From: Molossus alvarezi
Taxonomy: Eukaryota > Chordata > Mammalia > Chiroptera > Molossidae
Length of the DNA stretch: 64,000 bases
Assembly (NCBI GenBank): GCA_037176705.1
Contig: CM073886.1
Location: 21,313,501-21,377,500, forward strand
Reading direction: 5' to 3'
Below the pieces are notes generated by a model. The model was not told where the DNA came from. It made no database searches and was given only the letters and a program-made list of their open reading frames with translations. Every line of letters begins with the position of its first letter. The stretch's first letter is position 1. The translations under genes and the position numbers were made by a program. Shown piece after piece: positions 56,450-64,000 of the stretch.

Positions 56450-58265
56450 TCATATTAGAGACTCCATTAATACAAGATATCTCCCAGCCCCTAGCTTCTC
56501 TCCTGAAGAAATGGCGAAGTGGTATATTCAGCCAACAGCCAAGATACTAAAAAGAACCTCCTTCTGATGCCAGCTGCCGGAGTGCACAGAGATGTTAAGA
56601 CTTCCAGCAGCACAAAGCGGTCCAATGTTGCAAATAGCAACAGGATCCTTCTCACATCTCTGACAGAGGACATTTGGGGCTTCCTGTCCACACACCGTAA
56701 CGCACATTTTCTATGAGGCCTATCAATTATGCATTCCCTTGCTTCTATTAATATTTCAGGCTTCATAAGCATAAATAAAACATACATTAATTAGAAGTTT
56801 GAAGCAGATCATCCTTCTCCTATCTTCTTCTGCCACCGGCCTTATTTCCAAAGCCCAAGCCTTGGAGGGTATGGTCCACAACCATACATCACTTAGTACC
56901 ATCCTTGCAAGGCAGGGGTGTGCTCCCTGCCAGCTCAGAACAATTGATTCAAAAAACCCTGATGTGCAGCCACGGAGCACCAACAGTCACCAAATTCTAT
57001 TATTTTTCCTTTTTAGAAGAAATTAAAATTATTCATGAGGTGCTGCTCAGCTGAACACTTGGATCTTTCCCCCCACAGTGGGGACAGATTTCCTGGCCAG
57101 AACTTTCGACTGAAGCATTTAACATTGGTTAAAAGTGAACAACTCCTCCAAGAGGGGACATTAATACACTTAATGTTCGGTGAATCTTGGCATCCCCCAC
57201 TGCGAGGCTGCCAAACAAACGACATTAGGTAGGCGCTTTTGCTCTTGATGGGATTAACAGGTGGCCTGGATACATTACATGTCTTTATTCACTTGGATCA
57301 AGTGCAAGCAGGTGGGCGCTATTCATATCTCCAAGGGTCACAACCTCCGATGTCCACAGGCACGCAATGGAAATGAGCAAAGCGGGCTGAGTGAGGAGTT
57401 TGAGAACAAGAGATCTGACTAATCTGGGGCAGCCAGGACACGCAGAAGGTAGAGGCTGGAGCTGACTTTGAACACACGTCTTTCTGACTCTGCAGACCTC
57501 AAAAGCTTTCGTGCATGACCCAGATCATGAGATGCAGCAAGATAAGCTTCATAAATCAACAAATGTCCAGGGGTTTCTGTTGTAAATCATTTCATGTTTC
57601 CTGTTGTCAGAGAATAGCTGAATGGTCATCTTCTCGATTTGAGAAGAAAGATAGGATTTCTGTGACTGTAGAATTCATCCCACGTTCTTCTATTTCTATT
57701 TTTGTTGCTCTTCTGAAACATTGCTCTGGAAATTTCAACAGAGGCAAATGCACCACCTGCATGTTCTCTCCCTAATGGCACCCTGTGTTTTGAGTACTCG
57801 GCTTCTCTCCTCCTCTGTGCACAAACCTCAGCTTCAGTCATTCCTATGCTGAGCAGATGCTGGATAGAGCTTACAAAGCCCCTTGCAAATTTGAGTTACT
57901 GATCTAACCAGGGAAGCACACATGCACTCTTTGTACCTACCATTGAGGGCAGAGTGATTTGACAATCACCCTGCAGCCACCTCTTTGTTTGAATGTGACC
58001 TGTGTGTAAATCCTTTATCAGTCCACAAATCATTCAAGTTTACCTGCCACATGACACTCATCTTTGACTCCTGACATTCAATTGCTAAGTGACGATTGCC
58101 AGTTGGCAAGGACCTGGTTAAAATCTTTTATAGATTTTGTAAAAAATAAGTTACTAGTGGCTGTGAAAAGTTGGAATATACATCAAGAATCCTTAAGATT
58201 ATTCCATGCTCTTTTATTCAGTAATTTGACTTCTGAGAATCTATCCTAAGGGAATCCTTCTTAGA
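56450..58265. other. Longest repeat-poor block; possible conserved non-coding sequence
   Basis: About 1.8 kb without a recognised repeat. 56490-57330 reads as well-mixed, AT-moderate unique sequence with motifs such as 'acatacattaattagaag' and a CCCCACAGTGGGG palindrome at 57072-57084. No exon can be supported. Confidence 0.4.
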
Positions 58266-58269
58266 TCCC

Positions 58270-58475
58270 TTTACCATTTATTGAGCACCTACTCTGTGCC
58301 CCCATAGTTTACAAAAACATCTTATTTATATCCTTGACACTGCCATGGGGCAGATATGAATAGCACACCCACTTAAAGACAAGGAAACGGGTTCAGAGAG
58401 ATTGAGTCTCTCGCCCAAGCCCTTTGGTTACTGGGCAAGAAAGGATCCAGGTTTCGACCCAGAACACTTTTCCTT
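58270..58475 (-). repeat. MIR SINE, antisense
   Basis: 'atttattgagcacctactct', 'gacaaggaaacgggttcaga' and 'gatccaggtttcgaccc' in antisense MIR order. Confidence 0.8.
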
Positions 58476-58499
58476 TAGCCAAATTGCCCATGCAATTGG

Positions 58500-58880
58500 C
58501 CACACTCAATAGCAATGCTATTTTGGATGCTCCATTTAATAAGTTAAAATGAATTTTATGGGCAGCTGAGTAATTATCTGACTTGAACCCAATTAAAAAT
58601 GGAGTCCATGCTGCCAGAGTTTCACAGGTTCCTCTGATTAATTCTCACCAAATGGATTTCTCCTTTTAACCAGAATTCTGGGATCCAGATGGCGAGGCTG
58701 GCTTCTTCGCAAAGCGTCCACAGAGGGGTTTGCATGATGGGCCCACACATGCCCACTTGTCCATGCGACTATGTGGTATGTATGTGCACAGAGCAAGGAA
58801 AACTCTTGACTCCCACAACCAGACATTTGATTCGCGTTCTCAGCAGCCAAGTGGTTTAATTGAAACATTGCTTTTCAGAA
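58500..58880. other. No gene or clear repeat seen
   Basis: Unassigned. Contains AT-rich 'agtaattatctgacttgaac' text. Confidence 0.4.
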
Positions 58881-58884
58881 GCTG

Positions 58885-59025
58885 TGAGACCCAAAGTGCT
58901 TGGGCTTTAGACGCCCCAGGCCTGAGCTTGTAAACGGGCTCCACGGCTCAGCAGCTGTGTGATCTTGGGCAAGTCCCCTCACCTTCTCAGCATCATTTCT
59001 TTCACCTGTGATGGAATAAGGGGCC
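58885..59025 (+). repeat. MIR SINE
   Basis: 'cagcagctgtgtgatcttgg' and 'gcaagtcccctcaccttctc' in MIR order. Confidence 0.75.
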
Positions 59026-59029
59026 GGCA

Positions 59030-59540
59030 ACTTTGGCTTCAGGCAAAAGAAGCTAAACCTGGGAGGTCATAAGGAAGCTCACCTTCAGAGGACCAGAGAG
59101 TCAGGTTCAAGTCCCCAAATCTCCCAGCCGAGTTGGTGGCCGTCACTCCCAACATAACTGTAGAGCCTGCATGGTCCGTAGCACCAACCCTGGACGTTGG
59201 ATGTGCTTGTTTGCCCAGTGGCCTTTAATGCCCAGGATATTGGAAGAAGCTGCCATCATCCATTTTCAAAACAAATTTCACTTGTGTCCTATTTTTTTGG
59301 TGCTTGTAGCTCCAATTTCACTCTGGAGCAGGCATTGCAGCTTGGCAGAGCCTGAAAGTCACTGACCCCTGCAAAAATGGGTATTTGACATTTTCCTTAT
59401 ACGTGGGAGATGAGCTTTGCCTCAAAAGGTGAGGAAAACCCACCAGGTGAAGAAGGAGCTGTGGATGCTGGGTAGCCAGAAAGAGAATGACAAACGCCCA
59501 TGGCAAATGGGAATAATTATAGCCATCTGCTTGGCTTCGT
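59030..59540. other. No gene or clear repeat seen
   Basis: Unassigned sequence. Confidence 0.4.
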
Positions 59541-59544
59541 TCAT

Positions 59545-59765
59545 GTATTCATTCACTGATTCATGCCACCAGTATTTATTGAGCATCTATTATGTGCCAC
59601 ACTGACTAAGTCTGGGCTATAGCTGGGCAATAAGGATTTATTGTGCACGTTTACATTGCTGCTCATAACAACATCATTGACATGGACTTGCACTTCTTGA
59701 GCTCATGCTTTGTGCCAGGCACAGTGCTGGGCACTCCAGGCCCATTTGTCTCACCCTGCAAATTA
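59545..59765 (-). repeat. Two antisense L2/MIR-like fragments
   Basis: 59545-59640 'gtatttattgagcatctatt' (L2-like) and 59660-59765 'gctttgtgccaggcacagtg' (MIR/L2-like), both antisense. Confidence 0.6.
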
Positions 59766-59769
59766 ATGA

Positions 59770-60440
59770 AATGCTACCTCCAAGAGATCATGGTGCAGGG
59801 GTGCTGTGTAATGACATCTCACAGCGGGTGGCCAATAAAAGTGAGTTCTCTCTCTCCACAGCTCGGCAGATTTAAACTCTGATCCTGAGAGATTAGGTCT
59901 CCTTGCTTTTTTTTTTGAAAACATTAGTGAGCTTGAAAATCAAAACATGGAAACCTGGTGATTTTGTCTAAATGCATGATGTCAGCTGCTCAGCTCCATC
60001 ATGGGGTGACAGCTGCCAACCAGGTGACAAATGGAACGAAGGGCACCAGGGGCATTGAAGCACAGCTTGAAAAGGCTTGCTTCTTGCAGACTTGGATCAT
60101 CTGTCACCAGACCCCTTCCTGTGCGGAGTGAAACTGATGTAATTAAAGGCATGGTTCTATTTGGGAAGCGAGAGCCCGCGCTGGCTTTCGGGGCTGCCAC
60201 ATTCGTCATCCCAGACTGTTGCTCTTTTGGGACTTGGGCTCTGAGCATGGTTCTCCTTAGATCTCCTTAGACCCCCCTGAGACTCAGCCAACTCAGGTAT
60301 ACCACTGTCACAAAAGTGGTACCCAATTCTGTGGGCGATCAAAGACTTAAATGAGAGACTACTAACAAAGTGGCTTAGGATATTGTTGGTAATGGGTACG
60401 CGCTATTGTCGTTATTGTTATTATTATTATTAGTTTCCCA
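59770..60440. other. No gene or clear repeat seen
   Basis: Unassigned, with a short (ATT)n-like run at 60412-60430. Confidence 0.4.
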
Positions 60441-60441
60441 A

Positions 60442-60580
60442 GTGTTGCCACTTATTGTATAATGTTAGCCAAGTCACTTATCCCTTCTGGGCCTCAGTTT
60501 CCACATCATTAAACCGAGATACCTCGTCAAGCCAGTCTCATCGGGGTACTACGGATAAATAGAGAAAGCGGATGTGTCAA
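60442..60580 (+). repeat. MIR SINE
   Basis: 'gtataatgttagccaagtca' and 'gggcctcagtttccacatca' in MIR order. Confidence 0.75.
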
Positions 60581-60859
60581 CATTTTTAAAAAAATCCCTT
60601 ATGAGGATGGAGACGCTCCTTTGCTTGATACCACGTGAAGGGAAATGCTGGCTTGTACTGTGCACTCTCGGAAGCCTGCCACAGCGTTAAGTGGGGTCAT
60701 CGGTTTGCTGAGCCCCGCTGGCTCACCTGCCTACCTCTTAAGGTGCTCATGAAGACCAGTTAAGGGAAAGCATGAGAAAGTTCCAGAAGTTAATCCAGAA
60801 ATGATTGGGTGGTGTGAGACCTGTAGACTCTGCCTCCAGGATAACAATGCCCAGAAAGG

Positions 60860-61110
60860 AGGACCTTGTCATCTTTGCAAGTTGCCCAGCACCTGGCTCT
60901 CTGCTCTTCTGAGTCTGCTCACTGGCCACTGCTCAAGTTTTCTCACCCCCCACTGCCCCTGCTCAGCCCTCGCCCCGAATTCCATGGTGGTTTGGCCTCC
61001 ACTGAACACACTGTGCTCGCCTTCGTGTCTGCTCCTCCTTCCTGGAAAGCCTTTGCTGCCGGGGAGTCCTGGGCCACTGCTGGGTCCGCGGCACCCCACC
61101 CATGCTGTCC
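60860..61110 (+). repeat. L2-like fragment, GC-rich
   Basis: 'gcccagcacctggctctctg' and 'ctgctcctccttcctggaaa' are L2-like. The 143-codon open frames over it are compositional. Confidence 0.4.
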
Positions 61111-61239
61111 CTGGCACAGCACCGGCGTCCTGTGTGTGTGCTTCCTGTTTCTTTCTTTCTCTCCAGTTTGGGGCTGTCAGCCACCTGAGGGTCCTTGCCC
61201 GTTCACTCCAGCAAGGGACCAGACAGATGTGAGCCAGCA

Positions 61240-61335
61240 CAGAAGAATGTTCGAGCTCTCAGAACCCGGGTTCAGACCTCACCTGTACGCTTATTAGCTG
61301 TGTGAGCTCAGGCAGGTTACATAAGCAATCTGGGC
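61240..61335 (+). repeat. MIR SINE
   Basis: 'acccgggttcagacctcacc' and 'attagctgtgtgagctcagg' in MIR order. Confidence 0.75.
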
Positions 61336-61384
61336 CCAGGTCAGGGTATCTGATTGGCTTACTCACAGTGCTTCCCACACTGTA

Positions 61385-61525
61385 ACGAGCATTTGAAATT
61401 CTTGGGGGTCTTGTACAAAATTTAGATTCTGGGTCAGCAGATTTGGGCTGAGGCCTGAGATTCCGCATCTCTGACGAGCTCCTGGGTGTCGCCAATGCTG
61501 CAGGTCCGTGGACCACACTCTGAGT
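61385..61525 (+). repeat. MER5A-like element
   Basis: 'acaaaatttagattctgggt', 'ggctgaggcctgagattccg' and 'gaccacactctgagtagcat' follow MER5A order. Confidence 0.6.
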
Positions 61526-61719
61526 AGCATGGGGCAAGGTGTGGTGGATGCAAGTCCTGGGCCATCAGGGCGTGTTTGATTTTCAGGAGCAAGTTGACAA
61601 ATTCATTGTCTGAGAGGAGGATCCTAGGACGCTACACATTTCAGGTACAATCCACACATCTTGGCTAATCAAGGCCCTTCTCAGACCAGCTGTCACCTAC
61701 TGAACTGCTCCTATGAGAC

Positions 61720-61890
61720 TAAATAGGAAATAGCCACCAAGCGCTTTCTATATGTCAGTCAGCGTGCCAAGTACTTTGACATGCAAGTGTCTCATTTAAT
61801 CATCACAACAGCCATGTGAGATGGGTGGGAACAACTGTTGTCCCTATAGAGGACAGTGAGGCTCAGAGAGATTAAATGCATTGAATTATT
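61720..61890 (-). repeat. MIR SINE, antisense
   Basis: 'aagcgctttctatatgtcag', 'cacaacagccatgtgagatg' and 'ggacagtgaggctcagagag' in antisense MIR order. Confidence 0.8.
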
Positions 61891-62039
61891 ATTTGTCTAA
61901 CAAGTATTCCCATTGACATGTTCCTTTCTTTGCTTTCCTCATCCCCTCTCTTTTAATCAAATCACCAAGGATCTGAGAAAATCAAATCTGTCCCCAGCCC
62001 CTGTCACTGCTGCCCGGGAGCTGATGTAATGACACCAGC

Positions 62040-62800
62040 TGTATTCACCCCCCTTTTATTCATTTCTGCATCATTGTTTATTGAGCATCTACTATGTGCA
62101 AAGCACTGTGAATACAATGGGGGACAACTTTTTTTCTTGCTTTCATAGAGCTTACAGTCTCATGAGAGACATAGACTTTAATCAAACAACTCCACAGATA
62201 AGTGGGAATCCAATGTGTTGAAAAAAACTGAAAAAAGTTTTGTGAGCTATGAAGACAGGGAATTTGACCAAGAGACTTGCGAAGGCTTCTGTGCGGATGT
62301 GACTCTGAAATGATATGTAAAAGGTGAGTAGGGGTTAGCTGCTTAAAAGGGAGAAGGGTGATGGGCATTCCAACCAAGCAGCTTGTGCAAAGGCCCGGTG
62401 GTCAGGGGAGCCTAAAAAACTCAGGAAACAATTGAAGGCCAACGTGGTGGGGGCGAGGAGATTGTGAGTTGAAACTGGAGAGACAGGCAGAGTCAAATCA
62501 CAAGGATTCTGGGGCTTTATCTTAAGAACAGTGGGCAGACACTGCAGGGTTGTAAGCAAAGGAGTAAAAAGGTCAGGCATGAATTTCGAGATCTCGCAAA
62601 GAGATCAATGACAGCTTTGGCAGGTGCAGCTTGAGCAGCAATGGAAAGAGGGATGTGGAAGCTGCAGTCCAGACAAGAAAGGATGGTGATCAGGCTGGGG
62701 TGACCCAGGCAGCAGCAATGGGATGAAGGGGCTTTTGTAGAAAGTATGTGGGAAGTCAAGGAACAAATGATGGGGCTTGGGGATGGTGTCATAGCAAGGG
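62040..62800 (-). repeat. Long L2 LINE fragment, antisense
   Basis: 'gtttattgagcatctactat', 'gagcttacagtctcatgaga', 'gatgggcattccaaccaagc', 'gcttgtgcaaaggcccggtg' and 'gcagtccagacaagaaagga' give an almost continuous antisense L2 3' region of about 750 bp. Open frames here are L2 shadows. Confidence 0.8.
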
Positions 62801-62879
62801 GCACAGTAACAAGGTAGCGGGGGCCTCATGAGTATCCTCCCATCCGAGGGTCCTCATGGTCCCAATTATCCCGTTCCAC

Positions 62880-62985
62880 ACCCGCCATTTACACAGAGGC
62901 AAATGGGCCCAGAGAGGGACTTGTCCAAGATCACCAAGCTAGACGGGCAGAGGCAGGGTCGGTGTGGAACCAGTTCTGAAGTTCC
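62880..62985 (-). repeat. MIR SINE, antisense
   Basis: 'acacagaggcaaatgggccc' and 'cttgtccaagatcaccaagc' in antisense MIR order. Confidence 0.65.
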
Positions 62986-62989
62986 AGTC

Positions 62990-63325
62990 AACAAGAAGAT
63001 GAATGAGCTGAACTGGAGCCTCCCTTGGGAGGTTCTGTCAGACAGGTCAGGTTCTCTATTCTCAGGCTCCTACGCATCATCTGCCCTTCAGAGTGGAACT
63101 GCTCAGCCATCTAGCTCCCTCAGTGGTGATCTTTTGCTGAACTGCAGCCAGGCGCTCGCTGTGCTGGAGAGACTTTTATTCAGGAAGGCCCAGGAGTGAA
63201 TCCCAGTGGGGCTTCTAACTCCCCACCTCGGAGAAGCTCTTGTCTATATGAAATGAGGAACATGCACAAGAGTCTCCCTGAAAAGCTGCTTTTTTTTGGG
63301 GGGGGGGAGGGTCATCAAAATATTT
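62990..63325. other. No gene or clear repeat seen
   Basis: Unassigned, ending in a G-run at 63297-63310. Confidence 0.4.
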
Positions 63326-63329
63326 AAAT

Positions 63330-63660
63330 AAACCTGGAAGTTTATAAATCGGGAAAGAATAAACAGAACATGGTATATTTATATGACAGAATAAAAAACA
63401 GCCATCAAAAACAATGACTTTGTATCTGCTAGAAAGGGAGATCTCAATGATATACTTTGAGTAAAAATGAAAATAAAAATGAAAATTGCCAAGTATACAT
63501 TCAGTATGATACTAGTTAGGTAAAAAAAAAAAAAATCATAGAAAATACCATATATCTCATGGACACTTTTAGGTGCTTCTAAAATAATATAAAGAGGCCT
63601 GGAAAAATGGTTAAGATGGTAAATTTTATGTGTATTTTACCACAATAAAAATATCAACAA
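63330..63660 (+). repeat. Old L1M/HAL1-type 3' fragment
   Basis: 'acatggtatatttatatgac', 'gaataaaaaacagccatcaa', 'ttcagtatgatactagttag' and 'gtgtattttaccacaataaa' follow an old L1 3' end. Confidence 0.7.
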
Positions 63661-64000
63661 AACAACCCCCCCCCCAAAAAAAAACCACACACAAAAAAAT
63701 ACCCGACCACCCAACAACAAAAACATTCAATAATAGAAAAAAGCCTAAAGAATAGGTTTGATGCTCTTTACACTGTCTAGAGGTGGGAGTGGAGGATTTT
63801 TGCTGCACTACCTAGATTTTCCAAAAGGGGAGAGGATTCATTTAATATGGGAAGGAAACCTCTGATTATGTGACTGCAGACAAATAACATAAACTTTCGG
63901 AGCCTCATTCTTGTCACCTTATAAGTCTACAAATGTTTGCTAGACATTGGGGGAGGGGGCTGCCTCCCTGGACAGAAAGCAAGTCATTGACTAGAAAGCA
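63661..64000. other. A/C-rich run, then unassigned sequence
   Basis: 63660-63725 has C-runs and A-runs (tail decay of the preceding L1). The last 270 bases are unassigned. Confidence 0.4.

Noticed and set aside
57000..57040. Splice acceptor with a downstream exon
   Set aside because: A pyrimidine tract followed by AG is present, but the frame after it closes quickly and no donor or domain supports an exon.
62517..62829. Minus-strand open frames of about 80-95 codons
   Set aside because: They lie in a recognised L2 fragment, not a host gene.

Overview
The window looks like nuclear DNA from a mammal, most likely a yangochiropteran bat. The main clue is about thirteen copies of a tRNA-derived SINE of the VES type, with a 'ggctcag..gttagagcat' head, a 'ggttcgattcc' B-box-like stretch and a ctctct-rich 3' part. 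They sit with chiropteran-style L1s among ancient mammalian repeats (MIR, L2, MER20, MER5, MLT1). I found no host protein-coding exon, rRNA, tRNA gene, CRISPR array or bacterial-type operon. The only intact genes belong to a LINE-1 retrotransposon. Family names come from recognition of consensus-like text, not from a database search.

Left part, 1-20 kb: an old L2 carries an old L1 with a 15-bp target duplication. Next comes an ancient L1 with a 5' inversion, itself split by a younger 1.8-kb truncated L1. Then follows the main feature, a 6.19-kb full-length minus-strand L1 (10643-16833) inside another old L1, flanked by a perfect 15-bp target site duplication. It has an intact ORF1 (300 aa from the likely ATG), an intact ORF2 (1274 aa, catalytic residues present), a G-rich 3' UTR, a poly(A) tail and a GC-rich 5' UTR built of tandem units about 116-131 bp long. 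A second truncated minus-strand L1 (16954-18788) follows.

Middle, 20-40 kb: mostly old MIR/L2/MER debris with scattered VES SINEs, several with clear target duplications. One repeat-poor, homeodomain-site-rich block (about 27.9-28.3 kb) could be a conserved non-coding element. From 40.2 to 46.2 kb, one target site received first a short SINE and then a full-length but decayed plus-strand L1 (40347-46159).

Right part, 47-64 kb: old repeats (L2, MIR, L1M/HAL1-like), two or three SINEs, a possible solo LTR, one large composite pyrimidine microsatellite and a repeat-poor stretch (about 56.45-58.27 kb). No young L1 is visible here.

The genes that act together are ORF1 and ORF2 of the intact L1. 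ORF1p is an RNA-binding trimeric chaperone and ORF2p is an endonuclease and reverse transcriptase. L1 machinery also mobilises VES-type SINEs in trans. Everything else reads as intergenic or intronic sequence shaped by repeated retrotransposition.
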